In this document: piece after piece, positions 19,807 to 32,566 of the stretch
Layout of the letters: every line of letters begins with the position of its first letter
Position numbering within the stretch: the stretch's first letter is position 1
DNA from: Thelephora terrestris
Taxonomy: Eukaryota > Basidiomycota > Agaricomycetes > Thelephorales > Thelephoraceae
Length of the DNA: 64,000 nucleotides
Assembly: GCA_015956445.1 (NCBI GenBank)
Contig: WIUZ02000012.1
Coordinates: 558,001-622,000, forward strand
Direction: 5' to 3'
Position numbers and translations under genes: made by a program
The notes under the pieces: model-generated
What the model was told of the DNA's origin: nothing
The model's database searches: none
The model's input: only the letters and a program-made list of their open reading frames with translations

Positions 19807-20933
19807 ATGCCTCGAATCATTTTCGTCAGTGGTTTTCATCCATCTACCCGTGCAAGGGATCTCGCTCATGAGTTTGAGCGGTAAGTTTCTTCTCATCCTT
19901 TTTTTCCTTTCAAGGGCTCATCATTGTCGTCAGGTATGGTCCTCTAGTTCGATGCGACGTACCTGCCCCTAGGAACCCTCGCGCCCATTCCAACCCGTGA
20001 GTTTACAATCCTTCTCATCTCAATCCTCCCCGTCAGAACGCGTTCCGGGTCGAAAAGAGGAATGTACAACATGCGGCGAAAACGACAACCGAAAACGACG
20101 TTCCACCTCTCGATTTCGGGTTCTTTTCGTTCCGATTTCGCGACCGTTCTGCGTGCACCCAAATCGTGTTGCGTACACCGTTCAGGATGTTTTAAAACCA
20201 TATCCGACGTCCACGGTCGATACGACGACTGCTATTGGTCGGCCCGTTCGATTCTTCTGTCTGGTGCGGACGACGACGGCGACCCGCTCGATTTTGCGCG
20301 CGCGTTACGATCATCGTCTCTCCCGAACCCGCTTCCCTCGAATGACGATCGCTCAACGAACCACTCTCTCGAATCAGCTACGCCTTTGTCGAATTCAGAA
20401 GCACTCGCGATGCCGAGGACGCCTACAACGAAATGTACGTCTCAAACAACCGAGCGTCCTCCCCCTCACGACAACTCACCGGGACGCCTAGGCACGGAAG
20501 GAACCTCGATGGACACCGTTTGAGCATCCAGGTTTGTACTTCCCCTATCTTCCCCCATTTGCAGAGCGTTCAGCTGATATGGTTACTCAAGTGGGCTAAA
20601 AGTCCACCATCCGCCGTTTGGCGCTACGACCGGGATAGGAGGTCACCGCCGCCCGCTTATAGGTCTCGCGAACGGTCCCGCAGCCCTCGCCGCCGTGGTG
20701 AGCGTGAGAGGGAACGTGTTGATGATAGAGATAGAGAAAGGGAGAGAGATCACAGAGACGACAGGGATAGAAGGCGAAGGAGCCGTTCTCCCGCCTTTGA
20801 GAGGAGGCGCACTCCCAGCCCTGAGAGAAGGGCAACCAAAGAGCGTGTGGATGATCGTGCGAGGACCCCTCCTCCTCCAGATGATATGAAGAAGGAGGAC
20901 ACCAGGGCTGTCACTCCACCTTACGGTCGTTGA
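19807..20933 (+). CDS. srp1: Srp1-like SR splicing protein (one RRM plus RS tail)
   Basis: The N terminus MPRIIFVSGFHPSTRARDLA, then EFERYGPLVRCDVPAPRNPR and YAFVEFRSTRDAEDAYNE, forms one RRM closest to S. pombe Srp1. The last RRM strand is MHGRNLDGHRLSIQWAKSPP. The C terminus is rich in RS, RE and RD dipeptides (for example SRERSRSPRRRG) and ends TPPYGR at 20933. Exons: 19807-19888 or nearby, a second ending 19996, a third from 20378 ending AACGAAAT, a fourth ending ATCCAG, and the last carrying the RS tail. The second intron is 381 nt (19997-20377), about seven times the usual intron here, and sits inside the RRM. The protein likely acts in splice-site choice in the nucleus. It is divergent from Dsc2 with 242 bp between starts. 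Confidence 0.9.
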
Positions 20934-21837
20934 AAGGCGTGCAGCTCATTCTGTAATCCATTGACCAGATCACAGTTGCTCTTTGACCTAACGCTCCTTG
21001 TTCATCATTCCTGTACCCTATTCTAACTCATGCCTCTTTTCTTTTTCTTTCTTGTCTCTTCTCTTTTGCCTTTTGCAACTTATCCGTCTCCTCTCTTTGA
21101 AAAAACCTTGTTTACTCCTCGTTTCGTTCCACCGAGCGGGGAGAGGGTGAATTTGTTTGCCCTCTTTAGCATCGCCTATCGCACGGCCTCTTATATTAAG
21201 TAGCGTTGTCTTGAAGAATATGATATGATATGCGCTTTGAAAGTTTTGTGGTCGGATTGACCCATGATCTTCATTCTATCCTTGCGCGCTAAACCTATCC
21301 TCCCCTTGTTTTTCTCTCTCGCGCGTTTACTTACTCACCGTCATCGGATATCGTCTATCCGACGATGCTACGTATCTTGCTTGCAGGAGGTCAACCTCAC
21401 TCTGCGAACCCTTGCACTTGAGACTCGACGGACGCCAACCCTCTTCAACGACACCGGTACAACCTGATTCACCCGCTTCTCCGTTGGTTTCCGCCGATGT
21501 CGCCGGTACGCCTCAAGGTCATCGCTTGTGTCTGTCGAGGTTTTGTTCTGTATGTTTTGAGCGAGTCGGTTAGTGTGTTTTTTTCGCGGTGGAGTTCGTA
21601 TATGGCTCAATCTCTTGTTTGACAGTCGTCGATTACAAGGATCGACCGTAGGTTAAGCAAAAATAGAATCCGCCCAGTGGCAAAGCGATACCTCCTTCCC
21701 AAGCGATATCTCGGACGCGATGGAATCCGTTTAAAAGGCCGTCGACATAGGTCCTAGCCCACCACAACCCATTTGCCTCGTTCAGCCCCCTTCAACCGTC
21801 GAGCTCAACCACCGATCTGAACCGATAAGAACTCGCT
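20934..21837. other. Intergenic region, about 0.9 kb
   Basis: This follows the Srp1 gene and precedes the dehydrogenase. It contains pyrimidine-rich DNA (21030-21120) likely belonging to the 3' UTR, and a TATA-like GTTTAAAAGG at about 21730, roughly 105 bp before the dehydrogenase ATG. No gene could be supported. Confidence 0.5.
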
Positions 21838-23179
21838 ATGACCCTAGCTCACTCCCCACTCCTCCCTCGCAACTCCGAACCCAGACCTGTAGCGATCGTC
21901 ACGGGATCTTCGCAAGGGCTCGGTCTCGCTATCGCCCTTCGACTCGCGGATGATGGATGCGATGTAGTCATCAACGACCTGCCATCAAAACTCGGTGCCA
22001 TGGAGGGCGCAGTCCGGCGTGTCAGGTCGAAAGGGGCGCGAGCTGTGGCCGCGGTCGCCGATGTTTCTCGCGAAGATGAGGTGAACAGCCTGATTGAGAC
22101 CACTGTGGAGAAATTTGGCAAGTTGGATATCGTGAGCCCATCCCTTTTCTCTCGAGTCATCGGCCGGACACAAACTGGGCTTTTGTAGATGGTTGCGAAC
22201 GCGGGTGTGGTGGTTATGAAGTCGCTCTTGCAAAGTTGGTGGTAATCAATTGCCTCTCCCGTTCACGAACCTGACGCGAAGGATTTTTACAGCATCTGTG
22301 GATGATTTCGATTGGCTCATGGGCGTGAACACCCGCGGTGTCATGTTGTGCTTCAAATACGCCGCACGACAGATGATCGAGCAGGGCGGAGGAGGAAAAA
22401 TAATCGGTTCGTCACCTCCCTACGAAATGCAATAGGATCGCTGACGTGGGGGTGTTTGCGTAGGTGCTTGTTCGATGGCAGGAAAGCGAGGTGCCTCTTC
22501 TTTTCCATGCCTAAATACAATGCAATGCTGAAGAAGCGTCGCTGAAAGGGCTTCCAAACATTTGCGCATACAGCATGTCAAAGTTCGCCGTTCGTGGGTT
22601 AGTGCAGTCGCTCGGTGAGTCTATTTTATTCCGTTCCAAGCAATCGCGCGGTTGACATTTGTACGCCGACGTGGCTTTCGTAACTCGATAGCGCAGGAAC
22701 TCCGGGAGTACGGTATTTGTGTGAATGGGTATGCACCTGGGACGATTCAGACCGACCTAGGTGGGTGTTGGAGCTGTTGCTTATGTTCCGATCTGAGGTG
22801 GTGACCATTCTTTGGCGTCCTTTGTAGCTGTCGAAGCGGAGAAAGTTGCGGGAGATAGGACGGTGCAAGAGGTCAGGTCCAATTTCCTAGCGCCCGATTT
22901 TGGGAAGAAGGCTTATCGACCGGACGATAGATGATTGGGTTGCCCGCGAGTACGCCTAGGGGTAAACCGGAGGATATAGCTTCGTTGGTCAGTTACCTCG
23001 CGAAGCCGGAATCGAGATTTTTGACTGGTGAGTTGCTTCTCTCTATCGCGGCATCTGGGTTTGGTTACGTTTGAATTGGAATGGGGTCGCTGATGTATAC
23101 TTTTGGGGTTTTAGGCCAGACTATCACGATGGACGGAGGTCGGTCGAGATATGTGATCTGGGACCTGTTTCGAGACTGA
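21838..23179 (+). CDS. Short-chain dehydrogenase/reductase (classical SDR)
   Basis: NAD(P)-dependent oxidoreductase with the Rossmann motif VTGSSQGLG at residues 21-29, then VANAGVVV, the NTRG segment, and the catalytic Tyr-x3-Lys in AYSMSKFAVRG. The C-terminal part is YGICVNGYAPGTIQTDL, RGKPEDIASLVSYLAKPESR and FLTGQTITMDGGRSRY, with a stop at 23177-23179. At least seven exons are needed. Several intron edges are approximate, notably after VVMKSLLQ and before MIGLPAS. An acidic residue (VINDLP) after strand 2 hints at NAD(H) rather than NADP(H). It resembles diacetyl/acetoin-reductase-like SDRs, but the substrate cannot be deduced. Confidence 0.85.
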
Positions 23180-24432
23180 CTTTACGCTGCTTTTTAGGCG
23201 TGATCTTCGATTGAGGCAGAATCCTCGGGCAAGATTTTGCAGAAAGTGGACTTTCTTCTGTTTATCCTTCGTTTCCTCCTCTCCAACACACGTGCGGTGT
23301 ATCGAATGAGAAGTTTATCCCATTGCTCTTGACGCTTTTCCAGAAACGTGTGATGAATCAATACCGTGGTGGTCCATGGCTGGGTCACACCAAGAAATCA
23401 GCCCGCAAAACTGCAACACAAGCATGAATAAGACGCATTCCCTAGTTCCGTGCGGTGTCTGGGAGTGATCGGATCCCAACAACAATCCTGGAACCCATCG
23501 CTGAGCTTCGATATTTACTTGTGGCGTAGGATTTGCGCCTACACTCGAGGGTATCTTTTTGCAGCCCAGTAAGAAAGGGCGAACGCTACACCAAACACGA
23601 CAACCAACGGTACCGCGCTATTGCAGCGCGTCACGGAGCTCTCTTTCAACCCCAAGACCGTTCTAAATCAAAACGGATGCGTCGCCGCGACTGAGCAAGG
23701 GACACAGAAGATCTGGAGTAAGGTATCATATCGGAAAGGGCCCTGTAATGCCGTCAGCATATGGCTGGGGAAGAGGGAGGACGATGAAGCCTTCGCTTAC
23801 TTGAAAGTGTGTATGATAAACCTGTACCGCCGGTCTGCAGCCTCCCGTGTTGAGGCCCACAACTGGGTCACAAGTTAGGACTGGGATCACCTCTGTACAA
23901 TCGCCACACCTCGTGCCTCTCAAGGACATCAGGGTACAAATTCGACCCGTGATCTTCATTTCCCGCATCCGAGACAGGTAAATCCAGGGACCACGGTCGA
24001 CCTCGTGGAGTGTGATCAGGATAACCACCGACCGCTTAGTTGGGTTAGATCTGAGTGGTGGATGTTGGTGTCAGCCGACCGCCCATAAAAACCATCCCAG
24101 AGAAACGGGACTTGGTGAAACACTCCGTTGAGGCTAACCACGGCCGTGACCCTATAGCCCCGGGGATGATCTCTCTAGCGCGCGAACGACTCCGAGAAAA
24201 CGACCCAAGCGCTGGAAATATACCATAACCGCCAGTCAGGTGTGCACCAGAATCCTTTGTGCGCGATCCTCCCAGCTTTTCCAAAGGCAGAAAGGAAGAG
24301 TGGATTGCGGCAGCGCAGGCCCCGGGGCGAACGGCAGATCGGTCCACGCGGCGCACATGTGACCTGGTGTGTGTGTGTGGCCGGGGCCACTTTCGATTCC
24401 TCGCCACCACGACAACCGCTCTCGCACGCTCC
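23180..24432. other. Intergenic region, about 1.25 kb
   Basis: This lies between the dehydrogenase stop and the start of the SigF-like gene. Short open frames occur on both strands but none resembles a known protein or shows a consistent exon structure. It includes a short GT-repeat stretch near 24367-24382. Confidence 0.5.
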
Positions 24433-25609
24433 ATGGCCTCCACCATCGTATTCCCAGCTCACACGACGGACCAGATAGAGAGCATGTCGTCGGTATCTGT
24501 CTTATCGAGGCAAGCCACTGCCCTAGAAATATGTGACATGGTGTACGGCAACAAGACGCCCTCTTGGGAAGCGATAGAGCACTTTTACGAACCCAGCGCA
24601 AGTGAGTCGTTCTGTTTTGATCCATCGCCTTTTTTTTTTTTTTTTTTTTGGTTTGGCTGATTTTCTGATACCTCGCAGTGTAAGTTCACTTTGGATCTTC
24701 GTCTTGGACACTCCTAAGCTGATGGCCGCCCCCCCTCACGTGTGACAAATCGACACATTAAAGATACGAGAACCCGTTCGTTACCGCGAGCTCTAGAGAG
24801 ATATTAGCGGACATATCTTCGCTGACGAGCCAACTGTCCCGTCTCGATATCCCAAGGCCCATCGCTATGCTCCACACGCTCCTCCGGCTCGACCGTAATC
24901 ACAAGTTCGCTCAGCCGTGGTTTAGAGCTCTAGAGGTCTGGTCCGAGATCGACGAGATACTGGAAAGCGATACGTTTGGTGGGTACAGCCTCCTCTCCTA
25001 ACCTTATCGAAAGTCGTGAGATCTCACCGCCCCGAAACATTTTCGTAAAACCTTATAGACGGCCATCACCGAACAATCGTCGAGCACACGCTCCACGTCT
25101 TGTTCCTTCCAAGCCTTCACACTCAGGAAGCGTCATCGGCTGATCAGCATTGGAGGCAATTCTCCATGGCATCACATCTCGACGCATCGGTCTTAGCCTC
25201 GGCATCATACCCGCACCCGAAGCTGTCTTTGGCTGGGATCAGTTTGTCTAGTCCTATGCACTTCCAGCTCCGCGTTCTCACCAGACTGAGTATGAATGAG
25301 CAAGGGAAGATCACGCACCACAGGGACTTTTGGGACGTGAAGGACCTCCTCGGTCTGGTTCCGGGGGTCAGCCTAGCCCAGTGGATGATGACGAGGATCA
25401 CAGGCTTTTCTTTAGCATTCTTGGGGAGAGTTGGAATGTGGGCGTTTGGAGGCTCAGGGGGGAAAGCGGCAGACCAGGAAGAGAGGGCTGACGTTGAGAA
25501 CGGTCCCCCGACGATTGGACGAGTGACGAGATCCAACTCTGTGACCTCTGCGGCCGCATACGCCCGCAACATCCGACACCACCACGGCTACTCTGGCCAC
25601 CGAGCATAA
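24433..25609 (+). CDS. SigF-like NTF2-fold domain protein
   Basis: Fungal protein of the SigF-like NTF2-like type; molecular function unknown. Exon 1 (24433-24601) encodes MASTIVFPAHTTDQIESMSS ... WEAIEHFYEPSA. The next recognisable exon, from 24764, gives YENPFVTASSREILADISS, DIPRPIAMLHTLLRLDRNH and WSEIDEILESD. The third, from about 25062, gives TIVEHTLHVLFLPS, LRVLTRLSMNEQGKITHHRD and FWDVKDLLGLVPG, ending in a hydrophobic helix (MMTRITGFSLAFLGRVGMW) and a Ser/His tail with stop at 25609. Joining exon 1 to exon 2 in frame with strong splice sites requires a single-nucleotide exon (T at 24679); see findings. The hydrophobic stretch may anchor the protein to a membrane. Confidence 0.75.
24630..24649 (+). 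repeat. 20-nt T homopolymer in the first intron of the SigF-like gene
   Basis: An uninterrupted run of 20 T lies about 30 nt before the acceptor CAG at 24676-24678. It may serve as a polypyrimidine tract and is a likely length polymorphism. Confidence 0.9.
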
Positions 25610-28600
25610 TCGCGAATACCCATTCATGATCGACCGTTATCTTCTTGCTTTCTTGGTTTTCCCTGCGATCGTTCCGCTCGCTCTCCCTCTCCCACGAATT
25701 CTTGTCCAAACGTATATTAGTAATGGTAATGTGTCGTATCGTCTACGCATACGCATTGTGCTCTACAATGTATGTATCCTTCAATTGTATGTTCGCATCT
25801 GGATTCCCCGCGACCGAGAACTGGGCGGACCCATGATGTGTGGTTTCCCAAGTTCACGAGCGGCCGTTTGGTGCCTCGCCTAGATCAATTGGGGTTTTCG
25901 AGTTCATGGGCGGAAACGAGACAAGTTTTTGCAATATATCAACGAGAAGGTGTTTGAAGGGCGAACTGAGCGTATATCTCAGTCTGCGGCGGAGGGCCCC
26001 CCGGTGATTCCTTCTTATCTTACATATGTCGTCAAGGGTTCTGCACGGCTTCATTTGAGGGCAGGGCCGTGGGAGGTGTTTCATTGTCGGTCAAAGAATT
26101 AAGCGTAAGCGCGCTTCTGCAGGGTCCCCCCTCCCTCCTCGTGACTCGAGTGACCGAGATCAGCGCGGGCAGTGTGGCTACCTAGTAGAGAGAGAATGCG
26201 AAAAGCACAAGTGTCTTTCTGTGACTCATGATATGCCTCTTAGGTCGGGCAAACTCCAACTCTAAAAAAGGACCCATCAACCCTCCAGGTGTTTGAGCTT
26301 TTGAACTATATATATAATGCAGTGTCACGAAAAGCACAGCATCGGAGGGTGTCGGACCTTCCCTCCCCTCCTTCCCCTAAGGGAAATGGGCGGGTTCCAC
26401 GTATCGGCGGACCGGGCGATGAATAAGATTTTAGGGGGATGGAAGGAGGAGGAGGAGGGGTGGGTGATACACCATAATCTCCCTTCGTCGCGTTTCGGTC
26501 TCCCTATTTCCCGGGGGGGGAGAGAGAAAATAGGATCCTGACACAAGAAACGAGAGAGTTCAAGGGGTCCTACACCTTTTTTTTCTCTCCACTATACTTA
26601 CCACTTTCCCCCTTGCGCGAAGATCGAGCGGATAGCATCGCAAACTTCCGGTACCATCGTTTGCATTGAACTAAACAGAGAGAGGGTTTGAATGGAAGTT
26701 GGAGGATATAGGCCCTCCCCCCCCCCACTTCATATATCGAGCCGTGTAAATACGATCAACCCGCGTTCACGTTTACCAACAAACCTACGCATTCTCTCTC
26801 TCTCTCTCGCAAATGAAACCCGAAGAGGTGGCTAGATTTGTCAAGTAACGAGTAGCACTAGAGGCGCAAGATACCGAGATTATAAAAATGATCATAGAAG
26901 TTCGCTTTTTGAATTGCGTGTCTGTGTGTGTGTGGAGAAGGAGAAGAACCCGTCGATTGACGAGTAAGAAGCCCAGAAGCGTCAAGTTGTGCACGGGGGA
27001 TGGAGGGGGCACCACCTGCTATCGTTCCACGGGACGGGGTAAAAGAGCCCAAGAGATAGAGAGAAGAAACCACCACGAGGCACGAGGAACCCAAGAACGA
27101 GCTCCCGCGGCAGAGATAAGAGAGATCGAACCCGATGGAGAAAGGCCAAGTCCGCCGACTCATAGAATTCCCCCCTCCACTACCGTAGGCTGGGGGCTAG
27201 GTTCCGGCCTACCGCCTAAGATAATCGATAATCGCCAGAGTTGCGATCCGAACTCGTTGGATGCGAAGAGGGCGGAGTGGAGGCGGAGCGAAGTGGAGAA
27301 AAGAAACACGGTGAAACAAGTAAACTAGTATACTGAGTGGGTGGGGGGACATGGAACTAAGTAACATAGTTCGGTCAAAAGCGAAACCATGGATCGCCTC
27401 CCCCCGAAAACAAACATTCACATATTCACATGAGATATGAATCATATCTCTCTCCTCGTCTCTAACCAGGGTCAAGAGGGTCCGAGATTTCGAATACACC
27501 CCAGGAAACCAGATGCTGCAAACCCGCTCGTTATGTGGCGTCATATAGCTCCTGGGGGGCCCTCTTCTTCTCGTGCGATCCCGAGGGCTGGTCTAGCCAA
27601 CCCTCTTTTACAACATGAAACTCGCAAGGTCTACATCGGCACGGATAACCAGATATGGCTCCAAACCATGCCGACGGTTCCATGTATTGGATGACGATAC
27701 ATACGGCACCACCACGACTTTTTGTGCTGCGCCTCGCGGCTGGTAGCGAACAAGGGCCGTGCGGAAGACATTTGAATACTCTGGCGCGCTTGAAAGGAAC
27801 TCGGTGGAGAAAGCCGCAGGGAACTCATGCGCACCCAAAGTAGGCACAGTCCTAGATTCAGCTGGTATCGGTGAACAGCGGTATCGCACCATCCCTCTCC
27901 CTTTCCAGGAAGTTGGACCAACTCACATAAAACATTCCGCCGGTTTCAACGAGTGCGGCGTCCACTGGGCACAATTTATTCGTGTGGGGGGGGGTTGCAC
28001 CCGGGAGCAATCGTCCAGAGCGCCGACGCTGGGCGTGAATTGTGTTTGTGTGTGGGGGTCAAAACCTAGAACGCACGGTCGAGCCGCCAAAGAAAGCCGT
28101 AAGTGGTTTCCGGTGCTCGAAGAAGTCCGGCCACAGCGGGGCCCCCAGCTGGTTCAATGGTGGACGCGAAAATAGGATACACGGCTTCTATTCCTCGTCT
28201 GCCCAGCGGAAAGAGCTCAAGGTAGGCGAACGGGATGAACGAGAAAAAAAAAACTGCGAATCCAGATACGCATGCCCAAAAAAGCGACGCTCCGCTCAAG
28301 CAGCACACCCCATGAGTCCTGTGTGCGTCATCGAGAGAGAGTGAAAACTTTAATGCGAACACGTAAACGGAGGGGATACCGAAAACGGATTTTGCTTTTC
28401 TTGGACGTTTCCGCACAGTTCATTCAGCGTTGCTATAGGGTCGTCAGAGGACCACACAGCAGCCGTCTGAACTCTTCCATGACGCGCGTGTGTTCTCAGG
28501 AAAACAATAGTGGACGCGGATGCTTTTCGAGACCACGAGGGGGTGCACCAACGGCAGCGAACACTCCGACAAAGGCTGTTTGACGTCTTTGTCGGCCCAA

Positions 28601-31600
28601 GCGAACGTTCGGAGAACAAGCGAGGCTGAACCCTGCCCTTTCAGCGCGGGCAACCCGTGCAATGTCTCTTTTCAGTGTTTCGACGGAGAGAGAAGGAGAC
28701 AAAGGGAAACACCATAAGAGTGTGGCGACTCGTATAGCGTGGAAGACCCCAGCAGCGGTTTGGACGTGTGGCATATCGATCGGGCGCCTCCACTGAACAC
28801 GGGGGGAGCTTCAATATCTGACAGTTGCGAGAAACGGTTAGAGTCACTTGTGAATGAAACTGCCATAAGGAGGATCGACAAAGTGTCCGCTCCTCCACTC
28901 ACCGAACAGAACCGTCTTCGAAACCGTGGACGTGTGAAATGGCAGCCGAACATCGGGACTAGGCAAGAATCGGATCCTTGGTTCCTACAGTTTACCACAC
29001 CGTTAGGTACTCTCGAGGGGCACCTAACTGGAAGCGTGAGAGATACTTTCAGTCACTTGGCCCAGCTTGGCCCACACACGCACAACGCTAGTCGCTTGGA
29101 ATTCTAGATAACCGGCGGCACAAGGATGACCGGAGCCTCGAGTCCGGTCAGCTCTTGCTATTTCGCTCGACCTCGGTCAATCCACCGCCCCATGTTCTCT
29201 CTCTCCACTCTCTCGCCGCTCCTACTAAGTTACTGGCTTCGACCGCGCAATATTCAGCATTCAGTTCGGTGCCGAACCTTCCGCGTTTCCGATCGCGGCG
29301 AAGGTGGCTCGAAAGCATATTTCCCTTATCTCGAGGGTTCGGACCGTGCGCAAGTAGCTTTGGGGTCCTTCGACGCCACGGTCTCGTCGGTTATGTGGGG
29401 TTTCATAATCCATAACGTTAATCCACGACCTTTTAACGCGTGCGGTTCCTGAGGCGAACCTGTTTCAGGGAGAGAGAGAGAGAGAGCCTCAGGGTCGCAC
29501 CAGTCCAAAGAGTCAGTTGTGCCATTCCACCGCGATGGGGAAAAATCAACACGGCAAATCCCGACTTGAAAACAGACGCGCATCGGTCTCTCTCTCGATC
29601 GCGCAATTTTTTTTTCCAGTTTTCATTTTCAGGCTTTTCCCACGTATTTGTTTTTGAGTTTGAGGGAGGAAAATCCCTTGCGTAAATTGAAGCTAATTAG
29701 GTTCGTGCAGTGTGGTGTAATGCTAAATTTCAAATGGGATTGCCCAACGGACCGCGTGTACGCTTTCCAGGTCATGCCCCTCGTCGGTCGTCGTATACCG
29801 TAGCGACGGGGCCAAGTAAGGTTTGCGGTAACGAACGTTTTTCGGGCGCCGCTATGTAACGAGTGAAATACGCAAGTTTGGGCTCACGAGGGGCGGCCGT
29901 AAGAAAACTAGCTCCAGAAGTACGAACGAGTGACGTATATACGGCAGCGAGTACGAATCCGGAAAGGATGCATGCCGAAACAGTCGCAGGGTCGAGCTCG
30001 GTGGGCCCTAAGTAAATAAAAACCGTGTGCGCAGTCATGGCAAGGCCCCACTTTTCGATTTTTCCATTGGAAGGGAAGGGTGCCCATTGCGACGGTGAAC
30101 TGGTTTGACCCCGGCGTAATCAGCGACGCCTTGAATAGAATCCCAATGACGAAATACCGCTTTTCGTCCCTCTCGTGTCAAGCTAACGTCAAGCCCGGGT
30201 TTCCAAGCAACCGGCCAGAGTGCGTGTGTTGATATACACAACAGCGCGAAACTGACGGCAACTGCTGGGTAACGAGGCCAGGGGAGAGAACAGGTGCCGA
30301 GAAACTTTGCGTATACCCTCTCTCGGCGGGGATCCCGGGGAACGAAAGGCCCGCCGCCAGAAAAGAAGCTCACGACAACGGGGAGAAAGTCGGTGATCAT
30401 CGTGACCGTGTACGTTTACGGTACGTTGACCGCTGCCCGGAGTCTCTGATCATTGTGAGATAGTACCCGCCTCGGATCCATTTTAGCCGTTTGTTTTGAA
30501 GCCGCGTGTGTGACGGTTATGTTTCGAGAAGGGGGCCAGTTGGCAAAGCAGCAGCGCCACGGTGGGTTTCGATCCTCCTTTCTGAGCCTAAAACCGCCGT
30601 CTGGCAGGACCCCCGTTTCGACCTTCCCGTTCTCTGCCGTGACATCCATGGGCCTCTGGATCTAGGTTACCGGATTACCCTCACGCACCCCCCCTTCGTC
30701 GTCTCTAAAAAAATCCTTGGGAGCAGAAGAACTTCTTTCGATTAGGAAACGACGGTGCTTTCCGAAAGTCCGTGTGTTTCCCGAAATACAAATCGTTCAA
30801 ATCGAACCATTTCATCCCAAGCCTATCCACCTAGAAACTGTAACAAGGTTCCATTCTCATCCATCTTCCAATCGATTACACTCACACGGGTTCCGCACCA
30901 GAAAGCGGAAAATAACTCCGCACACCGCCTCAGGCTGTGTGGAGTCCCGCTCCGAAACCTCCACCGAAGTAAAGTCTCAACGTGCTGAGCTCACGAGTAG
31001 AGGACGGTGTGAGCCGCACACGTTCGTCGACGTCAACGAGAAAAAAAGGGTTCTCAAACGGCTATAGTAGGCCAGGGGGCGGCACCTGTAGAACCACGGG
31101 GATACCAAATCTAAGCGCCGTGGAACAGGCAACATGAGGCGAGAAGCCCGAGAGAGCCTAACGAAAGGGGATCGCCTGTTGTGTCACACTGTTATCTGTC
31201 CTTCGGATTGGAAGAACGCCGGTTACGAGAGAGTCTATGGAGTGGGAGCGGGCAGGGGGAGGTGTGTGTGCACCGCTACCGTCCCTGACCGTGTGGTGCT
31301 TCCAGAGAGAGAAGTCGAAGCTCGACCCAGGAACCGACTGAAACCCTTTGGGCTCACACGAGGTGCGCGGTACACGTATCGACCCTCATTTGAAAACCTT
31401 TCTTCTACCGACTGCGGTCTCCCTTTCCTAGTCGGGGGCTCACAAGGTCCGGATCGAGAGAGAGAGGGAATCCTGTGCGCCGTCCGTGCTTCATAATCAT
31501 TCTAATCGCACCTTCTTATTCCAATGGCGCTGCCCTCAGCTGTGTGTTTGAGATACACGCTTCTGTTCCAGACCGCCATGGAGCGGGGGAGGCGACTAGA

Positions 31601-31868
31601 AACTCGACCGGCGACCCACTCATCCCCAAGGATCCTACTATGTCAAAAACGTCGCACCCTGACATTCGCAATGGTACGTATGCGACGTGTGACGTGAGCC
31701 TCTCCCGAAAACATGCGCCTGTGCCGTTTGTTACACTGTGGCGAGCGCGCTCGGCGAAGCCACGGAGAAGTTGACGAAGAACCGGGTTGGCCATATGACA
31801 CTCGCACTGGGCTGGCGGCCGAATACGACTCGGGTGGAAAATCTTCTTTGGAAATTCAATTTTACATC

Positions 31869-31892
31869 TTCTCTCTCTCTCTCTCTCTCTCC
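31869..31892. repeat. CT microsatellite
   Basis: About 11 uninterrupted CT units followed by a pyrimidine-rich stretch. Confidence 0.9.
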
Positions 31893-32538
31893 CCTTCTCC
31901 CGTCCATCTGCCCCCCCCAATTGTTTATTTTGTTTTATTTGGATTGAATATTGATATTGAATGACCACGAACGGTCGAGCGCTGGTTAGTCAATGTGGCC
32001 CCCCTCCCGTGGGAGCCCGTGGGACGCGGTAAACTAGGTTACCGTTGACGTTCAAACAGTTGGGAGGAGCGGGAGGGAGCGGGAGGGAGGAGGACCCCTG
32101 TGCGGCCGGGGGGGCAACCATGCTTAGGTTATTCTTTTTTTCCCCCTCCCTCCTTGCTTCGGAATGTTTTTCCCCCACTTTCGGGCCGCGCCTTACGCTT
32201 GCACGGATACACACATCCCACTTTGCGCGAACTCGTCATATCGAAAGAAGCGTTGTTGGCCTTTTTGGCTCACGCGCACGCTGCAGATCTCAAACACAAG
32301 TCAAACACTACACACACGAGTCAAAATGCCCACACATGAGTTGGGTACGCGCATAGGCAAAAAGGTTTTTTTTCGAATCGGCCTTCCTTTACATTAATCG
32401 ATTGACAATATATATCCGCCCCCAACCCGCGCGCCTCTTTCCACCCTCCCACTTCCCTAACCATATAGCTCAAACTCCGCCACTTACAGAAAAAACGTGA
32501 AACGCCGCCCTCTCGTTTTAGTTCAAATGACGCGAGCG

Positions 32539-32566
32539 CCCCCCCCCCCCCCCCCCCCCCCCCCCC
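32539..32566. repeat. 28-nt C homopolymer (G tract on the minus strand)
   Basis: A run of 28 C flanked by GCGAGCG and GCGGGCG. The minus strand can form G-quadruplex structures. The exact length is prone to sequencing error. Confidence 0.85.

Noticed and set aside
19997-20491. Long open frame over the SR protein intron 2 and exon 3
   Set aside because: It is in a different frame from the SR protein, lacks family features, and the RRM reads well only if this segment is an intron.
24045-24446. Minus-strand frame of 133 codons overlapping the SigF-like start
   Set aside because: It is antisense to a well-supported exon and has low-complexity content without a known domain.
25858-25890. Possible third, partial copy of the structured repeat (GTTTGGTGCC ... 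CCTAGATCAATTGG)
   Set aside because: It resembles the outer edge of copy 2, but the closing stem, hairpins and inner dyad are missing and the spacing differs; a chance match is likely.
28739-29107. Plus-strand frame of 122 codons in the desert
   Set aside because: No recognisable motif, no supporting neighbouring exons.
30793-30812. TTCAAATC loop-like motif in the desert
   Set aside because: The flanking five bases do not pair as a T-stem and no acceptor stem was found.
31516-31968. Minus-strand frame of 150 codons in the desert
   Set aside because: It includes translation of the CT microsatellite and has no family resemblance or exon partner.
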